Shown in pieces: positions 23,612 through 32,420 of a DNA stretch of 64,000 nucleotides. Within the stretch, counting starts at the first letter, position 1. Each line of letters starts with the position of its first letter. Origin of the DNA: Paenisporosarcina sp. HGH0030 (GTDB lineage: Bacteria; Bacillota; Bacilli; Bacillales_A; Planococcaceae); contig NZ_KE150423.1 of the NCBI RefSeq assembly GCF_000411295.1, positions 124,001 to 188,000 on the forward strand. Direction: 5' to 3'. The notes under the pieces are model-generated. The model was not told the DNA's origin. It saw only the letters and a program-made list of their open reading frames with translations, and did no database searches. The translations under genes and the position numbers were made by a program.

Positions 23612-24082
23612 ATGCTAACATTTGAACAAAAACAAGAAATCATTGAATCGTACCCTGAGCTGACAAAAAAAGAAGTATCATTAAAACGTTTGAACTATCA
23701 TTTCGATGACAGCCTATATGACAAAAAAACGGTCGTATATCACTTGCACCCAAACGGCAACGGCTTTGTTTTTGTTGGGGATTTAAAAAAATATGATTCA
23801 GATAGTAAAGGCATGATCAACATTCGTGAAGCGACGGAAGCTGAGTTACGCGAAATGATTACAGATTCCATTGGGATTTTATCTGAAGAAGAACATTATG
23901 AAGAAGAAGTACTCAACGTAGAGCAAGTATGGAAAAATCGCGAAGGACAGGAATTGAAGCTTGTTCAGGAAGATACATTGTGGAATATTTATCACACGCA
24001 CAACCTGGAAGAAAGCTACGGTTCATTTGAAGAAGCAGAAGAGTATTTATTGAGTGAAGGATTCCGCACATCGACTAAATGA
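23612..24082 (+). CDS. Conserved hypothetical protein, 156 aa
   Basis: A soluble, acidic protein beginning MLTFEQKQEIIESYPELTKKEVSLKRLNYHF. It has a beta-rich middle (VVYHLHPNGNGFVFVGDL) and a helical acidic C-terminus. I do not recognise a named family. The ATG at 23612 is preferred over 23585, because an extended -10 promoter (TGATATAAT, 23570-23578) would place the transcription start almost on 23585. The stop overlaps the start of the following GNAT, so the two are translationally coupled. Confidence 0.8.
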   Translation: MLTFEQKQEIIESYPELTKKEVSLKRLNYHFDDSLYDKKTVVYHLHPNGNGFVFVGDLKKYDSDSKGMINIREATEAELREMITDSIGILSEEEHYEEEVLNVEQVWKNREGQELKLVQEDTLWNIYHTHNLEESYGSFEEAEEYLLSEGFRTSTK

Positions 24083-24540
24083 TGATTATCCGAAAAATAA
24101 CAAAAGGGGAAACGCCGCCGTGGGCATTATTGCTTTTGGCGGATCCTTCCCGTGCAGTTGTAGAAGAATACGTAAAGAGTGGAAATGTTTATGTTGGCGA
24201 AGAGTCAGGCAAAGCCATCGCTGTATATGTTCTGAAAGAGACGGGGAAAATTGTCGTTGAAATTATGAATGTTGCTGTCCATGAAGACTTCCAAGGAAGA
24301 GGACACGGCAAACAACTAATTTCTCACGCAATAAGTGAAGCTTCTAAACGAGGATACGCTCAAGTTGAAATCGGGACTGGCAATTCTAGTATTCTCCAAT
24401 TGAAGCTATATCAGCAATGTGGATTTCGTATAATCGGCATCGATTTCGATTATTTTACACGTAATTATGATGAACCGATAGTTGAAAATGGTTTGTTGTG
24501 TCGCGATATGATTCGCCTATGTTACACATTTGAGGACTAG
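24079..24540 (+). CDS. GNAT-family N-acetyltransferase
   Basis: A 153-residue GNAT. The core reads VVEIMNVAVHEDFQGRGHGKQLISHAISEASKRGY, with the pyrophosphate loop GRGHGK, and NSSILQLKLYQQCGFRIIGIDFDYF follows as the C-terminal half. It is close to the YvbK-like branch in Bacillus. The ATG (24079) overlaps the stop of the upstream hypothetical gene. The acceptor substrate is unknown. Confidence 0.9.
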   Translation: MMIIRKITKGETPPWALLLLADPSRAVVEEYVKSGNVYVGEESGKAIAVYVLKETGKIVVEIMNVAVHEDFQGRGHGKQLISHAISEASKRGYAQVEIGTGNSSILQLKLYQQCGFRIIGIDFDYFTRNYDEPIVENGLLCRDMIRLCYTFED

Positions 24541-24566
24541 GATTTTATTTCCTGGTTCTTTTTGCT

Positions 24567-24596
24567 TTGGAAGTATTTATTTTTTATCGATATACT
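24567..24596 (+). promoter_or_regulatory. Sigma-A promoter of the AlbA-domain regulator
   Basis: TTGGAA (24567-24572) and TATACT (24591-24596) are separated by 18 bp. This places transcription start downstream of the earliest possible in-frame start and supports initiation at TTG 24631. Confidence 0.5.
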
Positions 24597-24630
24597 AGTA
24601 GAAACAATTATCGATAGGTGGTGTACGAGG

Positions 24631-25932
24631 TTGAATATTGAATATAAAGACAAGGTGACGAACAAGCTGTATCGGGAAGTTATCGCATTTGCCAATGGAA
24701 CCGGTGGTACGCTGAAAATAGGAATGGAAGACGAAATGAGCATCATGGGATTGGAAAATCCTTTAGCAGAGGAAAATGCCTTATATGATCAGTTAAGTAA
24801 AATGGTCGAACCTTTGCCGTTGATTGATGTCAAACACGTAATTATAGATGGAAAAGTAATTTTAGAGGTAACAGTGAAAGCAACTGAACATGTGTATCGT
24901 AAACGATCTACATTGTTCGAGGAGCTTTATGTTCGGTATGGTTCGAAAAAACGCTTATTGAGAACAGCAGAAGAAGTGCAACGTTTTATACTCTTGCGCC
25001 AACTTGATGAAACTGAAAATGCGCTAACTACTATCAAGTTCCAACGTGAAGATTTTTTGGGATTTGTCGATTTTGTACAAACCTTGAAAAGTAAAATGCC
25101 AAGATTTGAAAATGTGGAAGAAAACCTGGAAGATGTATTGGCCTCGTACAATGCAATTCGTTGGAATAATGGTGAATTTGTTTTAACACGATTGGGTACG
25201 TGGTTGTCAGATTCTTCTCAAACCCGTGGCGTCTTGTTACAATACAGTGGAGATCGATCTACTTCTTTTTGCAAGCAAGCGAGTGATTTTTCAGGGTCGA
25301 TTGTAACCCAATTCAGTCGAATTATGGCCGGGCTGAGGGAAATTCAATCATCTTATCCAGATGTATTACTTCAGGAGAGTGTAGTGAATGCATTCGTTCA
25401 TCGAGATTACTCGATGGAGGGTGACGTATCGATTGTTCGGTTTGCTAACCGCATTGAAGTAGCTTCACCAGGAACACTAGTGGAGGGCTTGTCGATAGAG
25501 TCTATAAAAAAAGGATCTCGAATTGTTCGCAGAAATCCGCGTTTGCATGCAATGTTTGTCGATTTGGGTTTAACGGATGGGCGTGGCAACGGAATCCGTC
25601 GTATTTTCGATACTTATCACGATGGAGACGAGAAGCCAAAAGTTTCTGTCCAAAAAGATAGTGTAATCGTTAAGCTTCCGCGTATAGAACAAATAGAAAA
25701 AGTAAACAACCGAACAAAGTTACATCTTGAGTTGACTCATGAAGAAGCAATCATGAATTACTTGCTGGAAAACAACCAAGCGAAAAATGTAGATTTTCAA
25801 CAAATCTTAGGCGTTTCCCCATCTCGTGTGACACAAATCGTGCGTGACATGGTGACAAAGAATTTACTGGTAGCTGAAGGGGAACGTAAAGGGCGTATTT
25901 ATACCTTGGCCATTAATAAACAGGAGGAATAA
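24631..25932 (+). CDS. AlbA_2/Schlafen-type putative DNA-binding transcriptional regulator
   Basis: This 433-residue protein starts, in my reading, at TTG 24631 after AGGTGG. It begins NIEYKDKVTNKLYREVIAFANGTGGTLKIGMED, the AlbA_2 (Schlafen, formerly AAA_4) domain. A central region contains an HATPase_c_4-like segment (LLQESVVNAFVHRDYSMEGDVSIVRFANRIEVASPG and GLTDGRGNGIRRIF). The C-terminal winged helix is seen as ILGVSPSRVTQIVRDMVTKNLL. Such proteins are common in accessory regions; their ligand and target are mostly unknown. A YobA-like gene follows four bases after the stop. Confidence 0.85.
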   Translation: MNIEYKDKVTNKLYREVIAFANGTGGTLKIGMEDEMSIMGLENPLAEENALYDQLSKMVEPLPLIDVKHVIIDGKVILEVTVKATEHVYRKRSTLFEELYVRYGSKKRLLRTAEEVQRFILLRQLDETENALTTIKFQREDFLGFVDFVQTLKSKMPRFENVEENLEDVLASYNAIRWNNGEFVLTRLGTWLSDSSQTRGVLLQYSGDRSTSFCKQASDFSGSIVTQFSRIMAGLREIQSSYPDVLLQESVVNAFVHRDYSMEGDVSIVRFANRIEVASPGTLVEGLSIESIKKGSRIVRRNPRLHAMFVDLGLTDGRGNGIRRIFDTYHDGDEKPKVSVQKDSVIVKLPRIEQIEKVNNRTKLHLELTHEEAIMNYLLENNQAKNVDFQQILGVSPSRVTQIVRDMVTKNLLVAEGERKGRIYTLAINKQEE

Positions 25933-25936
25933 AGTT

Positions 25937-26323
25937 ATGAAAGGCAAGAAAGCCGTCATATTAATTAGCACGACAGCAGTCGTAGCTATAGCAGCCGTTG
26001 TAATATCCATTACCATGTTTTTCCAAAGTAATCAAACGCAAAACAAAAATGCTATTTGGATAGAAGGAACAGTAGCTAAAAAAGAAGCTGCACGTATTTT
26101 GGTCGTCAGCGGAAAAGATGAAACTGAGTTAAAAGGTTTAACTGAGGAAGAAATGGTGGAAGGTGCAAGTGATGCCATTTGGTTTTCATTATCGATTGAT
26201 CAAGTGAAAAACGTGAGTGAGTTCGACAAAGTTCGAATTTCATATAACCATGTGTCGGAATCTTATCCTGGCAAAGCAAGTGCTAATAGTGTTCGAATCC
26301 TGGATGAAGAGTCTCAACATTAA
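25937..26323 (+). CDS. YobA-like (DUF3221) membrane-anchored protein
   Basis: A 128-residue protein with an N-terminal membrane anchor or signal segment (about 5-28) without a lipobox Cys. The extracytoplasmic domain, IWIEGTVAKKEAARILVVSGKDE...DAIWFSLSIDQVKNVSEFDKVRISYNHVSESYPGKA, resembles the DUF3221/YobA small beta-barrel. The start follows AGGAGG, which spans the stop of the AlbA-domain gene, so the pair is one operon. The function is unknown. Confidence 0.75.
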   Translation: MKGKKAVILISTTAVVAIAAVVISITMFFQSNQTQNKNAIWIEGTVAKKEAARILVVSGKDETELKGLTEEEMVEGASDAIWFSLSIDQVKNVSEFDKVRISYNHVSESYPGKASANSVRILDEESQH

Positions 26324-26367
26324 AGCGTAAAAATTATATGTTAAGCCTGATGAAAGGTGGCGCAAGA

Positions 26368-27009
26368 ATGAAAATTGATAAGCCAAAAATACCTGAACAA
26401 CTCGAACAACAATTAGACATTGCAACTTTAATTGAAGTCGAAGAAGAACGATTTATTTCCCGGGGAATGGTTTCGTCTTGGAATGTAGCGGAATTACCTG
26501 AGAGCAAAGTTAGTTTTGATCAAGTGCATTTCAAGGATGTTTCATTTGAAGGGGTATGTTTCGATCAAGTGGAATTCATTGATTGTAAGTTCGAGAGATG
26601 TGATTTATCCAACGTTGATTTTGGAGATTCGGTATTTCATCGAGTAGAATTTCATCATTCAAAACTAGTCGGTGTGCAGTGCACGGAAAGCCGCTTCGGA
26701 CATACTGTGATCAATAACTGTGTAGCCAACTACACAGTATTTAGTTTTAGTAAAATGAAGCGAGTGAAGTTCCAACAAACCGCATTGAATAAAGCGGACT
26801 TTTTTAATTGTACATTTGATAAGGTTTTGTTCAATGATTGTCAATTGGACGGTGCTAATTTTACTGATACAAGTTTAGCGGATGTGGATCTCAGCACGTG
26901 TACATACGAACAAGTAACAGTAAGTGTTGATAAATTATCGGGCTGTACCGTTTCAACTGAACAAGCGCTCGGTTTTGCAAAATCTCTAGGTCTTATCGTT
27001 AAACACTAA
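26368..27009 (+). CDS. Pentapeptide-repeat protein
   Basis: A 213-residue protein with about twenty pentapeptide units in two blocks, for example VDFGDSVFHRVEFHHSKLVGV and ALNKADFFNCTFDKVLFNDCQLDGANFTDTSLADVDLS, with central Phe/Leu every fifth residue. It would form a right-handed quadrilateral beta-helix. Some relatives (Qnr, McbG) mimic DNA and shield gyrase, but most have no known role. ATG 26368 follows AAAGGTGG; the upstream ATG at 26338 lacks a site. A strong terminator ends the gene. Confidence 0.85.
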   Translation: MKIDKPKIPEQLEQQLDIATLIEVEEERFISRGMVSSWNVAELPESKVSFDQVHFKDVSFEGVCFDQVEFIDCKFERCDLSNVDFGDSVFHRVEFHHSKLVGVQCTESRFGHTVINNCVANYTVFSFSKMKRVKFQQTALNKADFFNCTFDKVLFNDCQLDGANFTDTSLADVDLSTCTYEQVTVSVDKLSGCTVSTEQALGFAKSLGLIVKH

Positions 27010-27045
27010 AAGCTGTCCACTCGTAACTTGAGTGGACAGCTTTTT
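27009..27045. terminator. Bidirectional terminator
   Basis: AAAGCTGTCCACTC pairs with GAGTGGACAGCTTTT between the convergent pentapeptide-repeat and pit genes. Confidence 0.85.
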
Positions 27046-27049
27046 AAGT

Positions 27050-28048
27050 TTAAAAGAATAAGTTAAGAATTTGGTAAAAGATACCGGCAAGGACTGCGCA
27101 AATTGGAAGTGTAATAACCCAAGTTAATACAATTTTTCGTGCAACGCCCCATTTAACGCCTTTTACACGCTGAGCAGAACCAACACCCATAATCGCAGAA
27201 GAAATAACGTGAGTTGTTGAAACTGGCAAATGAATCGTCGTCGCTCCGAAAATAATTAATGCGGATGATAAATCAGCTGCCGCCCCGTTAACTGGACGAA
27301 TCTTCATGATTTTACCACCAACAGTTTTGATGATTTTGTATCCACCGATAGATGTTCCAAGTCCCATTGCAAGTGCAGCACAAACACGTACCCACATTTG
27401 GATATCGTCTGTTGTTTGTAAATCAGCAGCGATTAAAGCCATCGTAATGATACCCATTGCTTTTTGTGCATCATTTGTACCGTGAGTAAATGATTGTAAT
27501 GCCGCTGTACCGATTTGGAAAATACGGAAGCCTTTGTTCGTTTTGTAGAGAGTGTTTTTCTTGAATAATACTTTAAACAACGACATCATCAAGAATCCGA
27601 CAGCAAGAGCTAAGAATGGTGAGATTAGTAGTGCTTGCAGAATTTTTATGAATCCTTCGTAATTTAATACACCTAAACCAGCAGCCGAAACAGCCGCACC
27701 CGCAATCGAACCAATCAATGCATGTGATGAGCTGGAAGGAATACCAAAATACCATGTAATTAAGTTCCAAGCAATTGCGGACAATAGTGCTGCTAGAATA
27801 ATGAGTGAGCCGTTTTGAAGCGTGAACGGATCTACGATATCTTTCGAGATCGTCTTAGCAACTCCAGTGAAAGTTAATGCGCCGATAAAGTTCATGGTAG
27901 CTGCTAGTATTACTGCAACTCGTGGCGAAAGTGCCCGTGTAGAAACTGAAGTTGCAATCGCATTTGCTGTATCATGAAAACCATTTATAAAATCAAATCC
28001 CAGTGCGAAAATGACGACTAGTATTGTTAATATGAGTACTGCATCCAT
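27050..28048 (-). CDS. pit: Low-affinity inorganic phosphate transporter (PiT family)
   Basis: A 332-residue PiT (PF01384) transporter with ten or more membrane segments. The duplicated signature is present as GFDFINGFHDTANAIATSVSTRAL in the first half and as QSFTHGTNDAQKAMGIIT in the second. It is a cation-coupled phosphate (or metal-phosphate) symporter of the cytoplasmic membrane. It lies 15 bp after the DUF47/PhoU-like gene, the usual bacterial arrangement in which the DUF47 protein modulates the transporter. The start follows ATAGGAGCTG. Confidence 0.93.
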   Translation of the reverse strand: MDAVLILTILVVIFALGFDFINGFHDTANAIATSVSTRALSPRVAVILAATMNFIGALTFTGVAKTISKDIVDPFTLQNGSLIILAALLSAIAWNLITWYFGIPSSSSHALIGSIAGAAVSAAGLGVLNYEGFIKILQALLISPFLALAVGFLMMSLFKVLFKKNTLYKTNKGFRIFQIGTAALQSFTHGTNDAQKAMGIITMALIAADLQTTDDIQMWVRVCAALAMGLGTSIGGYKIIKTVGGKIMKIRPVNGAAADLSSALIIFGATTIHLPVSTTHVISSAIMGVGSAQRVKGVKWGVARKIVLTWVITLPICAVLAGIFYQILNLFF

Positions 28049-28062
28049 GTATTTTTCAGCTC

Positions 28063-28683
28063 CTATGCATTACGCATGATGATTGTCTCAATCGTGTTTG
28101 CCACGTTTTGAGAGTAATCTGCGATGTCTTCAAGCTGCTCGTAAATATCCTTGAACTGAATAATACGTATCGGATCTTTTTCGTTTATGAAAAGTTGTTT
28201 GATTGAAGTACGTAATACTTCATCACATTTGCGTTCATAGTCTTTGATCAAGATTGCATGCTCACGCATTTGAAGCAGTTTCTTGTTTGCCAATAACTCC
28301 ATTGCTTTAACGATTTCATCAGTACTTTTCACAATGTAATGTAGGAAAGTACGCATTGAATCGTCGATGTCAATCAAAGAATACATCTCCAAATAAGCTG
28401 CGAAAGCTTCCACGCCATCTAAAATATCATCCATTTTATTAGCTAAATAAAGAATGTCCTCTCGCTCAATTGGAGTCATGAAAGATTTATTCAACTTGAG
28501 AATCAAATCATGTATTAATTTATCGCCTTCTGTTTCATAGTTTTTCAACTTGATGCTAAGCTCTTTCAAATCCGAAACACTGACAATTTTAAAATCATCC
28601 GCGTAATGAGTAGCTTCTCTTACTGTTTCTGCGATTCCGAGTAAAGCAGCGAAGAATGGGTCTTGTTTTTTTGGACTAAACAT
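28063..28683 (-). CDS. DUF47 (PhoU-like) phosphate transport regulator
   Basis: A 206-residue all-helical protein of the DUF47 family, starting FSPKKQDPFFAALLGIAETVREATHYADDFK. Conserved acidic metal-binding patterns such as EGDKLIHDLILKLNKSFMTPIEREDILYLANKMDDILDGVE and YEDIADYSQNVANTIETIIM are both present. DUF47 proteins pair with PiT transporters and are required for or modulate phosphate uptake. The start follows CAGGAGG. It is the first gene of a two-gene operon with pit. Confidence 0.92.
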   Translation of the reverse strand: MFSPKKQDPFFAALLGIAETVREATHYADDFKIVSVSDLKELSIKLKNYETEGDKLIHDLILKLNKSFMTPIEREDILYLANKMDDILDGVEAFAAYLEMYSLIDIDDSMRTFLHYIVKSTDEIVKAMELLANKKLLQMREHAILIKDYERKCDEVLRTSIKQLFINEKDPIRIIQFKDIYEQLEDIADYSQNVANTIETIIMRNA

Positions 28684-28947
28684 AGAAAGCCTCCTGGACT
28701 TTAAATAAGATAGGTTATATAAATAACCTCAAACATCATATCAAAATCTATACTAAATCTAAACACTTTTTACTCAAGATTGAGAATCTTTACATTCCCG
28801 TAACATAAAAATTTTAAGTGAACATTCAGCTTTGATTGTCGTAAACCTTATTATTCATTACAATTCAAGAATTATACAACTTGCATTCCGTGTAAACAAT
28901 AAGTATTATTGTCTATAATAAATAAAACAAAACAAGGAAGTGTTTAT

Positions 28948-30030
28948 GTGTATTCGTTGATTGATGCAAGTTTATATGAAATGAAAAATGGATTTACAGA
29001 AACTGAAGAATCATATAAGTGTCTAATGTGTCACAAATCTATTGAGAAAGGTCTGATATACCCTGTAGGTGAACAGTTTTATGAGGCTTCAAAGTATATG
29101 CAATTACATATTAGAGAAAAGCATGTATCAGTATTTTCCTATTTAATGGAACAAAATAAAGAAGTTACAGGGTTATCCGATCAACAGAAGGCTGTGCTTC
29201 ACCTTCTGTTTGAAGGGAAATCAGACCGTGATATACAAGATTCTTTGAAAATCGGGAGTGCATCTACAGTTAGGAATCACCGTTTTTCTTTAAAAAAGAA
29301 AGAACGACAAGCGAAAGTATATTTAACCTTAATGAGCTTGATGGAAGAGGGACACAAACTTAGCGCTCAAAATAAAGAAGATTCCCTATTATTTGAGGAA
29401 CCATTCGAAATAACAGAAAAAGAATACGAGGAAGTATTGAAGAAGAACTGGTCGAATGGAAAGTTACGAACATTTAAATTACAGGAAAAGCATCGATTCA
29501 TCGTCTTATGTGAAATCGTAAAGAAGTTTGAAATAGGAAAAATCTATACGGAAAGAGAAGTAAACGCACTTATTAAAGAAGTGTTTGATGACCATACATT
29601 TGTAAGAAGATATTTAGTGATGTATCACTTTTTGGCAAGAAAAACGGATGGATCCGCTTATTGGATAAAAGAAAAAGAAGGGTCGGATATTGACCGGAAG
29701 AAAGAATTAAAGCAGCAAATGAAGGAAGAGAAGACAATTGCGGGTGTGTATTGTGTAACGAACAAACAAAATGGCAAAATGTTCATTGCTGCAGTACCTA
29801 ACTTGAAAAGACAAAATGGTTTGAAGTTCGAATTGAATGGCGGCACCTTATTGAATAAGGACTTGCAGAAGGATTGGGAACAATTCGGTGAAGAGGCATT
29901 TCAATTTGAAGTGTTAGAGTCCATTGAAACGGAAGGGAAGTCTGCTTTGCAATTAAAAGAAGAACTAGCAGATGCAAAAGAAAAATGGTGTGTTGAAAAA
30001 CAGCCTTATGGTGAACGTGGATATAATTGA
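28948..30030 (+). CDS. HTH-DUF2087 regulator with zinc-finger-like N-terminus and GIY-YIG-like C-terminus
   Basis: This 360-residue protein has four parts. An N-terminal Cys-x2-Cys...His-x4-His element (YKCLMCHKS...QLHIREKH) comes first. A LuxR-like helix-turn-helix follows (GLSDQQKAVLHLLFEGKSDRDIQDSLKIGSASTVRNHR). A DUF2087 domain (RFIVLCEIVKKFEIGKIYTEREVNALIKEVFDDHTFVRRYLVMYHFLARK) is next. The C-terminal segment TIAGVYCVTNKQNGKMFIAAVPNL resembles the start of GIY-YIG domains. GTG 28948 follows AAGGAAG by seven bases. An upstream TTG is unlikely because a TATAAT (28913-28918) lies there. The GIY-YIG part seems degenerate (Cys and Ala replace usual catalytic residues), so nuclease activity is doubtful. 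Confidence 0.8.
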   Translation: MYSLIDASLYEMKNGFTETEESYKCLMCHKSIEKGLIYPVGEQFYEASKYMQLHIREKHVSVFSYLMEQNKEVTGLSDQQKAVLHLLFEGKSDRDIQDSLKIGSASTVRNHRFSLKKKERQAKVYLTLMSLMEEGHKLSAQNKEDSLLFEEPFEITEKEYEEVLKKNWSNGKLRTFKLQEKHRFIVLCEIVKKFEIGKIYTEREVNALIKEVFDDHTFVRRYLVMYHFLARKTDGSAYWIKEKEGSDIDRKKELKQQMKEEKTIAGVYCVTNKQNGKMFIAAVPNLKRQNGLKFELNGGTLLNKDLQKDWEQFGEEAFQFEVLESIETEGKSALQLKEELADAKEKWCVEKQPYGERGYN

Positions 30031-30034
30031 AAGT

Positions 30035-30082
30035 AGCACATGTGCGGACTCAAGATTGAGTAGCACATGTGCTTTTATTTTT
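30035..30082 (+). terminator. Rho-independent terminator
   Basis: Two AGCACATGTGC-type arms with an inner ACTCAA/TTGAGT stem are followed by TTTTATTTTT, just after the DUF2087 gene. Confidence 0.8.
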
Positions 30083-30191
30083 GGCTAGAAGTGCGGCTGT
30101 AATCCGGAAAGTGTTTAATCATTTCCTTCGCCAAGGAAGACTTTCCAGAGCTCGATACACCGTTTAAAAAGATGGCAGTTCCTGTATTCAT
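30075..30191 (-). pseudogene. 38-codon stub of a P-loop kinase (chloramphenicol phosphotransferase-like)
   Basis: Leftward ATG 30191 opens a frame beginning MNTGTAIFLNGVSSSGKSSLAKE with an intact Walker A motif (GVSSSGKS). It continues IKHFPDYSRTSSQK and stops in the neighbouring terminator. The start of chloramphenicol-phosphotransferase-like proteins reads IIFLNGVSSSGKSTLA. The rest of such a protein (about 140 residues) is missing, so this is a 5' fragment, probably truncated by the event that joined it to the 30.03 kb terminator. Confidence 0.65.
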
Positions 30192-30303
30192 TCAATTCAT
30201 CTCAGCTTAAGTATCAAAAAAATATTTGGAAAAATGAAACTTTTCTTTTTGTCCTCCGTAGTAATAGGTGAGACTAAAGAATTCATTAAATGGGAGTGAT
30301 TGG

Positions 30304-30828
30304 ATGTCCATTGAACAAATCTACATGTATGTGCTCCTCATTACGGGGGCAGTGACTGTTCTGTATGTATTTTTTGGAGATGTTGCTGAAGGGATTGGGG
30401 AAGGCATTCCTTTTTTAAACCCTACCGTTATAATGGCATTCGTCACTTTTGTTTCAGCTAGCGGGTATGTGCTTGAAGTCTCCACCAACTGGAATAGCTG
30501 GATTGTCTTGTTTGCGAGTCTCGCAGTGGGAGTGGTTCTCGATATTTTACTGTACTTTTTTATTTTACTGCCCATGGCATCAGCCGAAGTGTCAATCGCC
30601 TATACGGATGAGTCGTTAGCAGGTTTAGTTGGCAAAGTCATTACGCCCATACCATCTGACGGTTATGGTGAGATTGTGATTGAAACAGTAGGCGGGCTTC
30701 TATCCAAGCGAGCAGTAGGCTATGACAATGAAGAGATTGCCTATGGCAAAGAAGTGTTAGTAATTGAGATAGAGGAAGGAACGTTTCTTGTCAGGGAATA
30801 CGAACCTTTCGTTTTTAATAAAAAATAG
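30304..30828 (+). CDS. yuaF: NfeD-like membrane protein (YuaF type)
   Basis: A 174-residue protein with three to four membrane helices in the first 110 residues. A C-terminal OB-fold NfeD domain follows (GLVGKVITPIPSDGYGEIVIETVGGLLSKRAVGYDNEEIAYGKEVLVIEIEEGTFLVREYE). YuaF-type proteins act with flotillin in membrane microdomain organisation. The flotillin gene starts 15 bp downstream, as in the Bacillus yuaF-floT operon. ATG 30304 follows GGGAGTG; an upstream GTG frame is not needed. Confidence 0.88.
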   Translation: MSIEQIYMYVLLITGAVTVLYVFFGDVAEGIGEGIPFLNPTVIMAFVTFVSASGYVLEVSTNWNSWIVLFASLAVGVVLDILLYFFILLPMASAEVSIAYTDESLAGLVGKVITPIPSDGYGEIVIETVGGLLSKRAVGYDNEEIAYGKEVLVIEIEEGTFLVREYEPFVFNKK

Positions 30829-30843
30829 ATGGGGGAAATGAAC

Positions 30844-32385
30844 ATGGATATGAGTATGTTAGTTGTAGTGGGGATAGTGGCGTTTGTGTTGGTTGCTATT
30901 ATTGGTGTGTATATAACGAAATACAAGACTGTTGGTCCCGATGAAGCATTGATTGTAACAGGTAGTTATTTAGGGGCGAAAACGGTTCATACAGATGAAT
31001 CAGGCAATCGTATAAAAATCATTCGTGGTGGCGGTACATTTGTATTTCCAGTTTTTCAGCAAGCACAGCCATTAAGTTTACTATCAAGTAAGTTGGAAGT
31101 TACGACTCCTGAAGTTTATACAGAGCAAGGTGTGCCGGTAATGGCAGACGGAACGGCCATCATTAAAATTGGTGGATCCATTTCCGAAATTGCAACGGCT
31201 GCTGAACAATTTTTAGGGAAGTCAAAAGAAGATCGTGAAAATGAAGCAAAAGAAGTACTGGAAGGTCATTTGCGCTCCATTTTGGGATCGATGACAGTGG
31301 AGGAAATCTACAAAAATCGCGACAAATTCTCGCAAGAAGTACAACGTGTCGCTTCTCAGGATTTAGCGAAAATGGGTCTAATCATTGTTTCATTTACCAT
31401 AAAAGATGTACGTGACAAAAATGGCTACTTGGATTCACTTGGTAAACCACGTATAGCACAGGTAAAACGTGATGCTGATATTGCAACAGCAGAAGCAGAT
31501 AAAGAAACACGAATCAAGCGTGCAGAAGCAGCAAAAGAGGCACAGCAATCCGAAATTGAACGCGCGACTGAAATTGCATTGGCTGAAAAAGAGAATTTGC
31601 TGAAAGTAGCTGAGTACCGTCGCGAGCAAGATATCGCGAAGGCGCGTGCTGACCAAGCTTACGAACTTCAGACTGCCGTATCAAAACAGGAAGTAATGGA
31701 ACAGGAAATGCAAATCCGCATCATTGAACGTCAAAAACAAATCGAACTTGAAGAAAAAGAAATTTTACGTCGCGAGAAACAATACGACTCAGAAGTTAAA
31801 AAGAAAGCGGACGCGGATCGTTATGCTATCGAGCAAAACGCGGCAGCTGCAAAATCCCGTGAAATGGCTGAAGCGGATGCGGAAAAATACCGTATCGAGG
31901 CAAGAGCGAAAGCGGATTCTGAAAAAGTACGACTTGATGGATTGGCGAAAGCTGACTCCGAACGTGCACAAGGTGAAACAGAAGCTGATATTATTCGCTT
32001 GAAAGGTCTTGCAGAAGCGGAAGCGAAACGAAAAATTGCGGAAGCATTCGAACATTACGGTCAAGCTGCAGTGTTGGATATGATTGTACGCATGATGCCG
32101 GAATATGCGAAACAAATTGCAAGCCCATTAGCAAATATCGACAAGATTACAGTGGTGGATACTGGCGGTGGAGAAGGTGGCGGCGCCAATAAAGTTACGT
32201 CGTATGCCACGAATTTAATGTCTACCCTTCAGGAAACATTGAAAGCTTCTTCTGGTATCGATGTGAAAGAAATGCTTGAAAACTACTCGGGCAAAGGAAC
32301 ATTGCGTCCAAGTTTAGACCGGATTTCCTATGAGATGCAAGACAAGAAAACGCAAGAAAAAGTGGAAGATCACGTATCAATTTAA
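30844..32385 (+). CDS. floT: Flotillin
   Basis: A 513-residue SPFH/flotillin protein. It has an N-terminal membrane anchor (about 4-25), an SPFH domain (about 30-220) with VTTPEVYTEQGVPVMADGTAIIKIGGS, then a long coiled coil of Ala/Glu/Lys heptads (about 220-420). The conserved tail AEAFEHYGQAAVLDMIVRMMPEYAKQIASPLANIDKITVVDTG precedes a Gly-rich stretch. It organises membrane microdomains and oligomerises through the coiled coil. I use ATG 30844 (MDMSMLVVVG), seven bases after GGGGGA; 30829 and 30838 are alternative in-frame ATGs. Confidence 0.95.
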   Translation: MDMSMLVVVGIVAFVLVAIIGVYITKYKTVGPDEALIVTGSYLGAKTVHTDESGNRIKIIRGGGTFVFPVFQQAQPLSLLSSKLEVTTPEVYTEQGVPVMADGTAIIKIGGSISEIATAAEQFLGKSKEDRENEAKEVLEGHLRSILGSMTVEEIYKNRDKFSQEVQRVASQDLAKMGLIIVSFTIKDVRDKNGYLDSLGKPRIAQVKRDADIATAEADKETRIKRAEAAKEAQQSEIERATEIALAEKENLLKVAEYRREQDIAKARADQAYELQTAVSKQEVMEQEMQIRIIERQKQIELEEKEILRREKQYDSEVKKKADADRYAIEQNAAAAKSREMAEADAEKYRIEARAKADSEKVRLDGLAKADSERAQGETEADIIRLKGLAEAEAKRKIAEAFEHYGQAAVLDMIVRMMPEYAKQIASPLANIDKITVVDTGGGEGGGANKVTSYATNLMSTLQETLKASSGIDVKEMLENYSGKGTLRPSLDRISYEMQDKKTQEKVEDHVSI

Positions 32386-32392
32386 AATCTTG

Positions 32393-32420
32393 AGCTCTCC
32401 GATTTTTGGGGAGCTTTTTT
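32393..32420 (+). terminator. Terminator after floT
   Basis: AGCTCTCC pairs with GGGGAGCT, with one G-T wobble, followed by TTTTTT. Confidence 0.75.

Noticed and set aside
31724-32002. Lys-rich frames within floT on either strand
   Set aside because: They are shadows of the flotillin coiled coil with its high Glu/Lys/Ala codon content.
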